DNA of 64,000 nucleotides from a virus, in the IMG/VR virus record IMGVR_UViG_3300028829_002760, positions 1 through 64,000 of that record. The stretch is one strand, 5' to 3'. A program made the position numbers and the translations under genes. Shown one piece after another: positions 28,888 to 36,900 of this stretch. The notes under the pieces were generated by a model. It was given only the letters and a program-made list of their open reading frames with translations, searched no databases and had not been told where the DNA came from. Position 1 is the first letter of the stretch. Every line of letters begins with the position of its first letter.

Positions 28888-29714
28888 TTCTTTTTTATTT
28901 TATTTTTATTATCATTTAAAAAGTAAAAAATAGATAAGACCTCATCTATTAAATAAGGAACTAGTAATATGTTCACATCTTTAACAATAGGATCTCCATT
29001 ATCATCTTTTTTACTTATTGGATAACCCCACTTATCTTCACCTTCTTTTTCGAATGTTATATGATGTATAAATATTTTACCAGGTTTTAATTTAGGGTTA
29101 TGCTTTAATATAATATACATATAAATACTCAATTGTAAAGCATAGTGGTTAAAATTACAATCATCTAAATTTGTTACTGGTAACGACATCTTTTCTGATA
29201 AACCTTCCCAATTCACATATGATTTAGTTTTAATTTCTTTATTAGTCTTGTAATCAATAATATTTACTTTACCATTAACTACTTCAACTAAGTCAGATTG
29301 GCCACATATACCTTTTGATCTTAAGTAAACCATATGTTCTGGATAAACACCTGGTTCTAATTTTTGTGAGGGTGCAATTTTTGTACCCTTATCTGATTCT
29401 AACGGTTTAAAAACAGGTACGGTTACACCATCCCTTTCTATTGAAGCAAATGAACATAAGTCAGCTTCCCTTTGATCATGATAAAATGTACCAAGAGTTG
29501 TTGCACGTTTTGATTCATTATTCCATATTTCTTTTATAAGTTTAGGTTCAATACCAAACCATTTAGATTTTTTATTTTTACTAACTTTTTTTGCAACCGC
29601 ATTTGCATCAAATGGGTTTTTAAAATAAGAAATTAGTTTTGTTACACTTATCCATTCTATATTGTCATCATCAATACTTTTGTAACTATGGTTTTCAGGG
29701 GTAAAAATTATCAT
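28884..29714 (-). CDS. PD-(D/E)XK nuclease, Cas4/RecB-like
   Basis: 276 residues with the motifs of the RecB-type nuclease family: GTFYHDQREAD (His/Glu of motif I), GICGQSDLVEVV (catalytic Asp) and VNIIDYKTNKEIKT (Asp-Tyr-Lys, with the Lys of the E/D-x-K pair), followed by YALQLSIYMYIIL, the QxxxY helix that places DNA. Such nucleases cut single-stranded DNA ends in recombination or processing. Here the gene sits just before the packaging genes, so it may process replicated or concatemeric DNA. The C-terminus is basic (DNKNKIKKK). No Cys cluster for an FeS group is seen. Confidence 0.8.
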   Translation of the reverse strand: MIIFTPENHSYKSIDDDNIEWISVTKLISYFKNPFDANAVAKKVSKNKKSKWFGIEPKLIKEIWNNESKRATTLGTFYHDQREADLCSFASIERDGVTVPVFKPLESDKGTKIAPSQKLEPGVYPEHMVYLRSKGICGQSDLVEVVNGKVNIIDYKTNKEIKTKSYVNWEGLSEKMSLPVTNLDDCNFNHYALQLSIYMYIILKHNPKLKPGKIFIHHITFEKEGEDKWGYPISKKDDNGDPIVKDVNILLVPYLIDEVLSIFYFLNDNKNKIKKK

Positions 29715-30004
29715 AACTCTTCTAATTTATCTTCCTCCTCCACTGTGGCAATAGCTTCCCATTTACCTAATGGACAATCAGATGCAAGAGATCTAGTTTT
29801 AAAACTTAAAGAACAACCACATTCACCACAACAAGGTCCTGTTCCTTTTACAGCACATTCACCACCTTTACTAGGACACTCGTTGCATAAATTATATCTT
29901 AAAGCAGCAATTTCTTCTACTGTTTCATCACGTATAACTGAATTAGTTATCCCCTCTAGGATCTCTTTTCTTTTTTTCCAAATTAGCTTTAGAGTATTTT
30001 TCAT
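29711..30004 (-). CDS. Cys-rich zinc-binding protein (DUF6171-like, 97 aa)
   Basis: The central part reads CNECPSKGGECAVKG, then GPCCGECGCSLSFKT and CPLGKW. Two zinc-ribbon knuckles are formed by nine Cys. The N-terminus is a basic helix. This layout is common in small phage proteins annotated DUF6171. It overlaps the nuclease gene at its stop (ATGA) and the HU-like gene by 62 bases at its start. Binding to nucleic acid or protein is possible; the function is unknown. Confidence 0.6.
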   Translation of the reverse strand: MKNTLKLIWKKRKEILEGITNSVIRDETVEEIAALRYNLCNECPSKGGECAVKGTGPCCGECGCSLSFKTRSLASDCPLGKWEAIATVEEEDKLEEL

Positions 30005-30359
30005 TTTTAAAATTTTGTCTTTTTTCCAATTCTTCCTGTATTCTTACGTCTATATTTTTTAATTTTTCAAGTTTCTCCTCAATACTTCTTTTGTTATGAT
30101 AAGCACCAAATGTAGAAGTATCGTGATTACTTAAAACTTTCTCATAATGGGGAATTGTATTTTTAACTTTTCTCATTTTAAGAACAAAGTGACCTAAACC
30201 TTCTACATTTAACCTTAAGTCTGTCAAACTAGACATTCTTTTTTTTAAAGTCTTATAATAGAAGTGTACTAAGTCATCTAATAATTGTTCTGAACATTCA
30301 AACTCATCTATTATTTCATTATATAAACTATTCGGTTTCTTTGGTATCATTAGAAACAA
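29943..30359 (-). CDS. HU/IHF-like protein (138 aa)
   Basis: Residues about 5-65 follow the HU pattern: two helices (SLYNEIIDEFECSEQLLDDL, HFYYKTLKKRMSS) and then a beta arm with LRLNVEGLGHFVLK, comparable to the VxLPGFGTF strand of HU. The C-terminal half is a long charged helix (KRSIEEKLEKLKNIDVRIQE). Similar proteins occur next to terminase genes of Bacteroidota phages. A DNA-architectural role, for example at the packaging site, is plausible. It is the second HU-like protein in the window, beside the tail-block one. Confidence 0.55.
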   Translation of the reverse strand: MFLMIPKKPNSLYNEIIDEFECSEQLLDDLVHFYYKTLKKRMSSLTDLRLNVEGLGHFVLKMRKVKNTIPHYEKVLSNHDTSTFGAYHNKRSIEEKLEKLKNIDVRIQEELEKRQNFKNEKYSKANLEKKKRDPRGDN

Positions 30360-30708
30360 ATTTATAGTCTAATAAAACAACACCATCTGTTTGTATTTTT
30401 AGATCTGGATTAATTTTAATCATTTTTTTATTATTCACATCTTTTATAACTAATCCATTTTTCTCAGCTTTATTAATACTATTTCTAACAGTCTGAGGTG
30501 ATTTAAAAATCCAATCTTCTTCTGAAGACGCATCTAAACAAAAGTTGCTAAGTTCTATAGGTTCATTAAAACTTAAAAGAGTTAAACAATTTAAATCAGA
30601 CTCACTCATTGTTATACTGTTAATATAACAATGGGTGAATATCTGAAATTTTACAATTTCCCATTTGGGTAGCCGTACTCTTTTTTGTACTTGGTTTACA
30701 AGTGCCAT
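30328..30708 (-). CDS. Winged-helix-like protein (126 aa)
   Basis: It starts RVRLPKWEIVKFQIFTHCYI, followed by a region with SPQTVRNSINKAEKNGLVIK that has the form of a winged-helix recognition helix plus wing (S/T-x-x-T-V-R-x-x-I-x-x-x-E-x-x-G-L-V). It may bind DNA as a small terminase or as a regulator of late genes; position upstream of terL favours the first. It overlaps its downstream neighbour by 32 bases. Confidence 0.5.
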   Translation of the reverse strand: MALVNQVQKRVRLPKWEIVKFQIFTHCYINSITMSESDLNCLTLLSFNEPIELSNFCLDASSEEDWIFKSPQTVRNSINKAEKNGLVIKDVNNKKMIKINPDLKIQTDGVVLLDYKFVSNDTKETE

Positions 30709-31031
30709 TATGCTTTTCTTAGTTTTTTACCTTTACCACTTGGTGCTTTTTTCTGTGGTTTAGGGGTTGGTTGTTCAGGATATGCTGGTGTTGGTGTTGG
30801 TTTTTCAAACTCTTCACCTTCAGGACCTTGGGCTGCTGCCATCATGTTTGCATACTGAATCTGCATAGTTGCTCTTTTAAATCTAGACTCTTCAACTTCA
30901 GTTAGAAGTTTTTCATATTTAGATTGTGATTCAAGATAAGGAAGAGATTTATCATAAAATTCTTTCATCTCATCTCTTCTTGCTTCTAATTCTTCTGGAG
31001 ATAGTTCCTCTCCTAATTGTTGGTTTTCCAT
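30708..31031 (-). CDS. Acidic coiled-coil protein with basic Pro-rich tail (107 aa)
   Basis: Residues 1-70 form a charged helix (PEELEARRDEMKEFYDKSLP, then KYEKLLTEVEESRFKRATMQ). Residues 75-107 are Pro-rich and end basic (PSGKGKKLRKA). It opens the packaging operon behind a TATATTTG box and a terminator, and its stop overlaps the winged-helix gene by one base. No family is recognised; perhaps an assembly or packaging accessory protein. Confidence 0.45.
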   Translation of the reverse strand: MENQQLGEELSPEELEARRDEMKEFYDKSLPYLESQSKYEKLLTEVEESRFKRATMQIQYANMMAAAQGPEGEEFEKPTPTPAYPEQPTPKPQKKAPSGKGKKLRKA

Positions 31032-31054
31032 AATTTATTATTTTACATTTATAA

Positions 31055-31062
31055 CAAATATA
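31055..31062 (-). promoter_or_regulatory. Putative -7 box TATATTTG for the packaging operon
   Basis: The minus strand reads AGTATATTTGT 24 bases before the first gene of the packaging and capsid operon. It matches TAnnTTTG. No TTTG at the classical -33 spacing is seen. Confidence 0.45.
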
Positions 31063-31094
31063 CTAATTTAGTTTAAATATGTAATGTTTAAACA

Positions 31095-31124
31095 AAAAAA
31101 ATCCAGGTATAGAGTGCACCTGGA
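31095..31124 (-). terminator. Intrinsic terminator after the lysis unit
   Basis: TCCAGGT pairs with ACCTGGA (7 bp) on the minus strand, followed by eight T. It separates the lysis and spike unit from the packaging operon. Confidence 0.85.
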
Positions 31125-31148
31125 CTTAAGTATAATTTGTTTATTTAC

Positions 31149-31307
31149 TTATCTATTTTTAATAGTAAAATTTAAAATAGTTAATCCATAAAAATTTCTT
31201 TGAGGATCAATTTCAATTGATAAAACATCTATTAAAGATATCCTAATCTTAAAAGTAAATGTTTTCCAATTGGGATTATATTTTTTCCAGCCGTTTCTAA
31301 ATTTCAT
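31149..31307 (-). CDS. Small protein downstream of the endolysin (52 aa)
   Basis: MKFRNGWKKYNPNWKTFTFKIR... is a basic, strand-rich frame with ISLIDVLSIEID and ILNFTIKNR. It overlaps the amidase gene by 11 bases and stops 25 bases before the terminator, so it probably is the last gene of the lysis unit. Function unknown. Confidence 0.45.
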   Translation of the reverse strand: MKFRNGWKKYNPNWKTFTFKIRISLIDVLSIEIDPQRNFYGLTILNFTIKNR

Positions 31308-31986
31308 TTTCTGCTTCTACTTGTTGAATCATTTCAAAATGAATTTTAGCTATTCTATCTCTTCCATCTTCTGCAAGAAGATACTTGTGACAGTTATCTG
31401 AGTTTGTCATAAAGAAGTTTTCTGATAATATAGCAGGCATAGAAGTATGAGCAAGAACCCAAAAGTTAGCTTCTTTGTCAGGATCACCATCAGTACTATC
31501 CTTTCTCATGTATTCTCCTTCAAACTCTCTCATTGATTTCTCAAAAAGAATTGTAGCAATATTATCTGATTTAGTTTCACCTCTTGAAGTATATACCGAC
31601 CATCCATTTGCAGATTCTTTATCAAAACCATTTGCATGTATACTTACATATATACAAGACTTTCCAGAAGACTTAGCAATTGAGTTAGCTTTATCAGTTC
31701 TATAAGACAAGGGTACATCTTCTTGAGTATCTACTAAATTAACAGCATCTATATTATTTGCTTTACATAGATCCATTAATCTATCTACTATAGCTCTATT
31801 AAATTCTCCTTCAAATAACTGTGTACCATCTGGCCACACTGGAGATCTTTTTCCTGGTGTTTGATATACACCATCTATTATTCCACCGTGCCCATTATCA
31901 AATATCCATAAATAATTTGAATCAGGAGGTGTAATTGTAATGTCATACTCTGTTCCACAATTCGGACATGTTACTACTTTGCTCAT
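31297..31986 (-). CDS. Endolysin: N-acetylmuramoyl-L-alanine amidase (Amidase_3)
   Basis: 229 residues. An N-terminal half zinc ribbon (CPNCGTEYD, Cys7 and Cys10) precedes the Amidase_3 domain. Zinc ligands of this family are visible: His33 in FDNGHGG, Glu61 in EGEFNR, His117 in SIHANG, and the catalytic Glu in LSENFFM near residue 190. The enzyme cleaves the bond between MurNAc and the stem peptide at the end of infection. It has no signal peptide, so a holin must release it, in line with the membrane proteins upstream. Confidence 0.88.
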   Translation of the reverse strand: MSKVVTCPNCGTEYDITITPPDSNYLWIFDNGHGGIIDGVYQTPGKRSPVWPDGTQLFEGEFNRAIVDRLMDLCKANNIDAVNLVDTQEDVPLSYRTDKANSIAKSSGKSCIYVSIHANGFDKESANGWSVYTSRGETKSDNIATILFEKSMREFEGEYMRKDSTDGDPDKEANFWVLAHTSMPAILSENFFMTNSDNCHKYLLAEDGRDRIAKIHFEMIQQVEAENEI

Positions 31987-31997
31987 TAATTCTTATT

Positions 31998-32444
31998 TTA
32001 AAAAGGTAAAAGGTTTCTTAGGTAGATACCTGCTCCTACACCTATAATTAATACTAACCACCACATTCTACCAACAAATCTTAAAAAGGGACTTGATTTG
32101 TTTTCGATTTTAGTCTGCTTTGTTTCTTCTTTTACTACTTGTACTTTAGATTTTTCTCTAATTCTAATAGTATCTCTAATTAACCTATTTTCTACTCTAA
32201 TTTCTCTAATTGTTTTAGGAACATATATATCTTTATAATATATAACAGTATCTTTTTGAGTATAAAAATGTTCAAATACTATTGTATCATTTTTTATTAC
32301 AGGTATTGAGTCAATAGTTGTAATAGTAATTGTTTGAGACTTATCTGTAACTTCTAAACCTTTTTTAATTGCTTTATTGTAATGCCATTTAGCAGAACAA
32401 CTAGATAAAAGTATAGATATAAAGATTAAATAAAAAAATTTCAT
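31998..32444 (-). CDS. Unimolecular spanin candidate (lipoprotein with C-terminal TM, 148 aa)
   Basis: Residues 1-16 are a lipoprotein signal (MKFFYLIFISILLSSC) with the lipobox LSSC. A hydrophilic, beta-rich periplasmic part follows (many Ile/Thr/Asp; RLIRDTIRIREKSKVQV), and the C-terminus is one membrane helix (MWWLVLIIGVGAGIYL). Outer-membrane lipid anchor plus inner-membrane helix in one chain is the hallmark of u-spanins, which fuse the two membranes during lysis. It is next to the endolysin and holin-like genes. I chose the ATG at 32444 over an upstream TTG because a rare Shine-Dalgarno-like GGGAGG precedes it. Confidence 0.72.
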   Translation of the reverse strand: MKFFYLIFISILLSSCSAKWHYNKAIKKGLEVTDKSQTITITTIDSIPVIKNDTIVFEHFYTQKDTVIYYKDIYVPKTIREIRVENRLIRDTIRIREKSKVQVVKEETKQTKIENKSSPFLRFVGRMWWLVLIIGVGAGIYLRNLLPF

Positions 32445-32560
32445 ACCTCCCAATATATAAACACTAAGTCACACTCTGATATAATTTCAGTTATTTTTTC
32501 ATCCATGTTTAAAAATTAAATATACAAGTATTATAGATAATACTGTTGCATATGATACAA

Positions 32561-32779
32561 TCAATCTTTTTTATTAATCTTAAAAAGATTCATAAACACT
32601 CCTTCTAATAAAGTATCTCGAGCAGTTAAAAACACCCATCCTAATATTGCTACTGAAGCAGTTTCCATAATAGAAACATCATATCCTTTGACTTTACTAA
32701 GTACATACATAGTAATTGCTGTAAGCATTAATATAGCACCTATTGAAGTTGTTAACCAATTTTGCAAACGTTGTTTCAT
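32561..32779 (-). CDS. Holin-like membrane protein (72 aa)
   Basis: Two probable membrane helices (SIGAILMLTAITMYVL and TASVAILGWVFLTA) joined by a short polar loop, with charged N- and C-termini (KINKKD). Size, topology and place between a coiled-coil membrane protein and the spanin/endolysin pair are typical of a class II holin. It would permeabilise the inner membrane to release the amidase. Holins lack sequence signatures, so this is a context call. Confidence 0.6.
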   Translation of the reverse strand: MKQRLQNWLTTSIGAILMLTAITMYVLSKVKGYDVSIMETASVAILGWVFLTARDTLLEGVFMNLFKINKKD

Positions 32780-32783
32780 GATT

Positions 32784-33083
32784 TTATTTTTTATTAATTT
32801 CTGTAGTTAGTTCATGAATAGCTTTAATTATACGCATTTCCATGTCTCCCATTTCTTTTTTAAGATCTGATACAGAGTTTTCATTTTTTTCTCTATTGTG
32901 TTCAACAGTTTTTTTAAGACTAGTAATTCTTAATTGAGCTGTTTTTATATCATCTTCCATGTTTGATATTTTAAGTTGCTGCATTTCTACAGAACCTTTT
33001 AGCTTAAACCACACACCTAACGCACTAACTATTCCAGAGATTAGAGCTATAGTTATTTCCATTGATATTTTAAACCCATCCAT
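32784..33083 (-). CDS. Membrane protein with coiled coil, holin-associated (99 aa)
   Basis: One N-terminal membrane helix (MEITIALISGIVSALGVWF) is followed by a long coiled coil (MEDDIKTAQLRITSLKKTVE, HNREKNENSVSDLKKEMGD) and a Lys tail. This resembles XhlA-type proteins that act with holins. I took the ATG at 33083 (MDGFKIS) instead of the longer frame, which would overlap the spike gene by 40 bases. It may be a holin partner or antiholin. Confidence 0.55.
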   Translation of the reverse strand: MDGFKISMEITIALISGIVSALGVWFKLKGSVEMQQLKISNMEDDIKTAQLRITSLKKTVEHNREKNENSVSDLKKEMGDMEMRIIKAIHELTTEINKK

Positions 33084-33097
33084 TTTTAATAATTTTA

Positions 33098-35746
33098 CTA
33101 TTCTCTTACTACAAGTTGATAAGAAGGTATTATACAATCATTAGGACCACCAGAAGCAATTCTTAGTTCTAGCTTATCCCCATTATTAAATAATGTTCCA
33201 TAATTTATAGCAACAGTTGCTTCTTGTAATACAACAGCACCTCCTGAATCAAGTTGTACTGAAACTTCACTACCAGGTAACTCTACAGGACCTGTTCCAG
33301 AATCTTTCCATAATGTTACACTATATGTATCATCATTACCATTACTGTTTATAGTTACTGATGCATGTATTGAACAATATACTTGTTTTGTTCCAAAATA
33401 TTCAATTTCACCACCAGTAGATGTGCCAAATCTTACTGCAGCTTGAGGAGATACGGTAGTAGCAGTTATTGCAATAGGGGTTAAACTTGCAGCTGTTAGA
33501 AGTGCATTATTATTTAATGTAGCAACTATACCACTTGTTGAATTTAATAGTCCTTGATTAGCAAATATATCATAGCCATAAGTTGCACCTATTGAATATT
33601 CAGGTAAACCAGTTAAACCTTGTGGTTTAAATACTTTTCCTGTTGTTAGTCCTACATTTATAAAAGCACTTGATGAAATTGTTCCAAAACCAGTAGTAGA
33701 TGCATTATTAATGTCAATACCTGCTTGTGTCTGTTGTGGATGTATTATTCCACCATTTATATTTACTGCTCCAAATCCAGGACCCCCTGCATTGTCTAAT
33801 AGCTCAATCATTGATGCAGTAGAGTAACTAGCAACTTCCCAATCAACTCCTATTGAAGTGCTTGGTTGAACACCATTATTTGTCAATGCTTTATAAAATG
33901 TTGGCCCTTCTGTTACAATATCTCCTATAGAATAAACAGCAGGAGTCCAAACTCCTAAACTATTAGCTATGTTTGTTTCATCAAACCATCTTACATACTC
34001 ACAAGAGCTTAACTGTAATTTAGATACATTTTTAAATTGACAACCTATGGTAGTGGCTTTAATATACCAAACAAGTGTATTCTGAATATCAACTAAATCA
34101 AATCCTTCTATATACCAAACATCAAAACAGTTTCTAAATTGACAGTTAATAAGAGTTAATACTTTATCTCTTCCTGAATTGTATTCAGCAGCATCATAGT
34201 TAATTGCTCTTAATGCAACTGTACCTGCTGTGTCATTAGTTGATGAAATTTTAAGATTTGACATTTCAAAACTTTCATCTTCAACAGTTATAAGATCACC
34301 AACTGTATTTAGACCTGTAAAATTTAAACTATCTTCATCTCTATTCCAGCCCTTTATAGATATACCAGGACTATCAACTATTAATCTACCAGTTATATTT
34401 ACTGCTCCTCTTACAAAATAAGTAGTATTTGAAGTTAATACTCTTGCACCACCTGGAAAGCCTGGACCAAAATCTGATTCTTGTGAGACCTCAATCATAT
34501 TAGCCCCATTAATTGTTGATGTAAATACACTTCCAGGTATATCAACAGTAACTTCAGGATTAACTCCACCAAGTGAAGTTACTGTACTACCCTCTCCTGT
34601 AAAGTTAATTCCGCTAACAGAAGGTTCTATACCTACACCATCTTCTTTAATTTCTAATAAAGAATCTATAGATACATCAATTTTATTATTTAATGTATCA
34701 TCAACAGCATCTACTTTGGTATTTTTACCATTTAAAAAATTAATTCTTGCCGTATCACCTACTACATTGTCATTTTCTAATATATCTACAGTAGCTACAT
34801 TAGTACTAGGTCCATATCCAGTTGATAATTTTATTTCATCAAATGCTATCTCTACAGGATCAAATCCTGATAAATTTGGCCATAAAGTAAAGTTGATAAA
34901 TCCAATAGTAGTACGAGTTGCCCGATTTGCTGCAAATAAAGCTGTAGGTATACTAACTAACTGCCATTGACCAGTTAGAGTAAAGTCACAATAATTTTCA
35001 AACCTTGCATAACCAATATAGTCTGAACTTGTCACTGAGTTATCAGAATACATAAATATATACCCTCTTTGTTTACCTGCAGCTATTATATTAACTGGTA
35101 AGTAAACCCAAAAACTTAATTGAACATAATCATCTCTATTAACAGGTGTACCTGTAGAAAATCTTATACCACGAGTAGAACCGTACCTACCTATTTCAGC
35201 AAGAACACATTCAGTTCCTTGATATGGAGAAGGTGTTAATGATGAAAAGTTTGCAGTATTATTAGTACCATTAGTAGAAGGAGTCCAATCAGGAGCTGAT
35301 CCTTCTCTATAGATATATTCTGTAACTATATTAGGTGTAGTTGCATTAGTCCCAACTAATATATATTGTACTAAAACTTGATCTTCTCCAATTGCTGGAG
35401 TAATTGGAGTTGCTGCTGGAGTACCTTGAACAACAGAAACTATTTGCGTCTCATCTACAACTATAGCATCAAATCTAGGATTTGCAGGATCACCTACAAG
35501 AAGAGTTACTGAAGTAGGTACAGAATTATACTGTACTCCTGCAATAATATATACTAATGCTGATACATCAAAATCTAATCCTGTACCAGAATAAACAGCT
35601 CCACCAGATATTAATTGATTACCACTAGGAGTTCCAATACTAACATCTGCTAAAGTTGCATATGCATTTGATAATGATGGACTATTGGCAGAAATAGCTG
35701 CCTCATAATTTTCATTAGGTAAATTTCTGTCTATATTAGTCTTCAT
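33098..35746 (-). CDS. Tail spike/fibre (882 aa)
   Basis: A long beta-rich protein. Residues about 1-130 form a virion-binding head. About 165-310 look like a carbohydrate-binding jelly roll (FWVYLPVNIIAAGKQRGYIF and following strands). Residues about 440-640 resemble a right-handed beta helix with short Asn/Ile-rich turns (SNLKISSTNDTAGTVALRAI, LINCQFRNCFDVWYIEG). A compact C-terminal domain, perhaps for trimerisation, closes the chain. Such spikes bind or cleave surface glycans. No catalytic residue can be assigned. It is encoded with the small fibre proteins and the lysis cassette. Confidence 0.6.
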   Translation of the reverse strand: MKTNIDRNLPNENYEAAISANSPSLSNAYATLADVSIGTPSGNQLISGGAVYSGTGLDFDVSALVYIIAGVQYNSVPTSVTLLVGDPANPRFDAIVVDETQIVSVVQGTPAATPITPAIGEDQVLVQYILVGTNATTPNIVTEYIYREGSAPDWTPSTNGTNNTANFSSLTPSPYQGTECVLAEIGRYGSTRGIRFSTGTPVNRDDYVQLSFWVYLPVNIIAAGKQRGYIFMYSDNSVTSSDYIGYARFENYCDFTLTGQWQLVSIPTALFAANRATRTTIGFINFTLWPNLSGFDPVEIAFDEIKLSTGYGPSTNVATVDILENDNVVGDTARINFLNGKNTKVDAVDDTLNNKIDVSIDSLLEIKEDGVGIEPSVSGINFTGEGSTVTSLGGVNPEVTVDIPGSVFTSTINGANMIEVSQESDFGPGFPGGARVLTSNTTYFVRGAVNITGRLIVDSPGISIKGWNRDEDSLNFTGLNTVGDLITVEDESFEMSNLKISSTNDTAGTVALRAINYDAAEYNSGRDKVLTLINCQFRNCFDVWYIEGFDLVDIQNTLVWYIKATTIGCQFKNVSKLQLSSCEYVRWFDETNIANSLGVWTPAVYSIGDIVTEGPTFYKALTNNGVQPSTSIGVDWEVASYSTASMIELLDNAGGPGFGAVNINGGIIHPQQTQAGIDINNASTTGFGTISSSAFINVGLTTGKVFKPQGLTGLPEYSIGATYGYDIFANQGLLNSTSGIVATLNNNALLTAASLTPIAITATTVSPQAAVRFGTSTGGEIEYFGTKQVYCSIHASVTINSNGNDDTYSVTLWKDSGTGPVELPGSEVSVQLDSGGAVVLQEATVAINYGTLFNNGDKLELRIASGGPNDCIIPSYQLVVRE

Positions 35747-35749
35747 ATA

Positions 35750-36349
35750 TTAAGAGTTATATGTTATAACTAAAGATCCACTTGGACCAGCCGTTACTGT
35801 ATCATATTCAAATGTATTTGCAGAATAGAAATTATTAATACTTCCTGCATCCATGCTAATTGTAACACCTGCTGGAATAGTTTCAAATGAAGCACCCGAA
35901 TCAAATGATACTAATGTAGGTACTGAACCATTATTAAAAAATGATATAGAATAAACTGAAACTGCAATAGCTGTAGCTGCATCTCCTGTGGATGCAATAA
36001 AATTAGGAGTTACAGAAATAGGGGTAGCTGAACCAGAAGAACTTAAATAACTAATAGTACATCCAGAATAATCTGCTGGATCTGGAGTAATGCTCCCTGG
36101 TTCATAATATTGAACAGTTGTAAAACCCCCCGTTGTAGTATCAAAAATTCTAACTTCTAATCTAAGTATTTCTCCTGCTGGTGGTACTGGCCCTGCACAA
36201 GTTATACTTACTAACTCAGCTTCATATTCTTTCCCACCTGTTACGATAGAAGAAGCAATTTTATCTAACCCAAGTAATACCTTGTATTGCCAAGGCCAAT
36301 TATTACCTTTGAGACCACTGTTTTTTAAATCTCCAATGCTGTTTGACAT
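35750..36349 (-). CDS. Small fibre/virion protein (199 aa)
   Basis: It begins with SIGDLKNSGLKGNNWPWQYK and LLGLDKIASS, a head-attachment motif (GDLKNxGLKGNNxPWQ) that I recognise from fibre proteins of Bacteroidota phages. The rest is a beta sandwich-like Ser/Thr/Gly/Pro-rich domain (SVYSISFFNNGSVPTLVS, FETIPAGVTISMDAGS). It is three bases from the spike gene and likely part of the same appendage. Confidence 0.55.
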   Translation of the reverse strand: MSNSIGDLKNSGLKGNNWPWQYKVLLGLDKIASSIVTGGKEYEAELVSITCAGPVPPAGEILRLEVRIFDTTTGGFTTVQYYEPGSITPDPADYSGCTISYLSSSGSATPISVTPNFIASTGDAATAIAVSVYSISFFNNGSVPTLVSFDSGASFETIPAGVTISMDAGSINNFYSANTFEYDTVTAGPSGSLVITYNS

Positions 36350-36357
36350 AGCTTATA

Positions 36358-36597
36358 TTATTTTATGACTCTTACTTCACCTGTAGGAAGACTATAAAGA
36401 TCTCCTTTTTTTAATCCAGCTGCTAAAGCAGCAGTATCATTTGCATATTCTCTAGCCGATACTTTAATGCCAAAATCAAGCATAAATTTAGCTACTGATC
36501 TATTAAGGTATTGAGATATTTGAGTTAATCTTGATCTATATTCTGGCATTACACCAGTTGCATTATCATCATTTTCAAATTCTTTGAGAGTTGCCAT
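36358..36597 (-). CDS. Small virion-attachment protein (79 aa)
   Basis: Its residues 20-40 (YRSRLTQISQYLNRSVAKFM) share a motif with the N-terminus of the 196-residue protein at 19708-20298. The C-terminal 30 residues (DTAALAAGLKKGDLYSLPTG, EVRVIK) form a short beta hairpin typical of phage fibre ends. It may be a minimal version of the same virion component, with no outer domain, or an adaptor for the spike. Confidence 0.5.
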   Translation of the reverse strand: MATLKEFENDDNATGVMPEYRSRLTQISQYLNRSVAKFMLDFGIKVSAREYANDTAALAAGLKKGDLYSLPTGEVRVIK

Positions 36598-36653
36598 GAT
36601 ATAAATATTTTTTAGTTACTAATATAATATACAAAAAAATATCTAAATAACAA

Positions 36654-36679
36654 AATCCCCAGAGTTTAATCTAGGGATT
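36654..36679 (-). terminator. Terminator-like hairpin after the 65-residue gene
   Basis: AATCCC-T-AGA pairs with TCT-G-GGGATT on the minus strand with one mismatch, followed by TTTGTTATTT. It has nearly the same core as the hairpin at 37431-37452. Confidence 0.6.
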
Positions 36680-36702
36680 CATATCTACAGTATTTAAGTA
36701 AT

Positions 36703-36900
36703 TTATAGTATAGCGGCACCTACAAAAAAGCTTATGATACACATTATTAAAACTATAAATCTAGACATAGTTTTACCATAATGATCTTCCTCATAAACAT
36801 TAGACATTTTATTGTAAATAGGTTTATTCAAAGTATCTTGTATAAAAAACAAAATACATAATATTATAAAGCTTCCTAAAAGAATAATAAATTTTACCAT
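36703..36900 (-). CDS. Small membrane protein (65 aa)
   Basis: Two membrane helices (FIILLGSFIILCILFFI and FIVLIMCIISFFVGAAIL) flank a polar loop (NKMSNVYEEDHYGKTMS). It overlaps the GroES-like gene by seven bases. It could be a host membrane modifier, a superinfection factor or a second holin. No motif decides between these. Confidence 0.5.
   Translation of the reverse strand: MVKFIILLGSFIILCILFFIQDTLNKPIYNKMSNVYEEDHYGKTMSRFIVLIMCIISFFVGAAIL

Noticed and set aside
29688-30062. 124-residue plus-strand frame opposite the nuclease and Cys-rich genes.
   Set aside because: Antisense to two genes with clear motifs; composition typical of a reverse-complement frame.
32454-32560. 19-codon frame before the spanin gene (MDEKITEIISECDLVFIYWEV).
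   Set aside because: Too short to call as a gene without ribosome data, although its TGA overlaps the spanin ATG; kept as a remark under the lysis finding.
33084-33137. Longer start for the coiled-coil membrane protein.
   Set aside because: The extension MYNTFLSTCSKRIVKLLK lies in the spike gene and places charged residues before the membrane helix; the ATG at 33083 has a normal A-rich leader.
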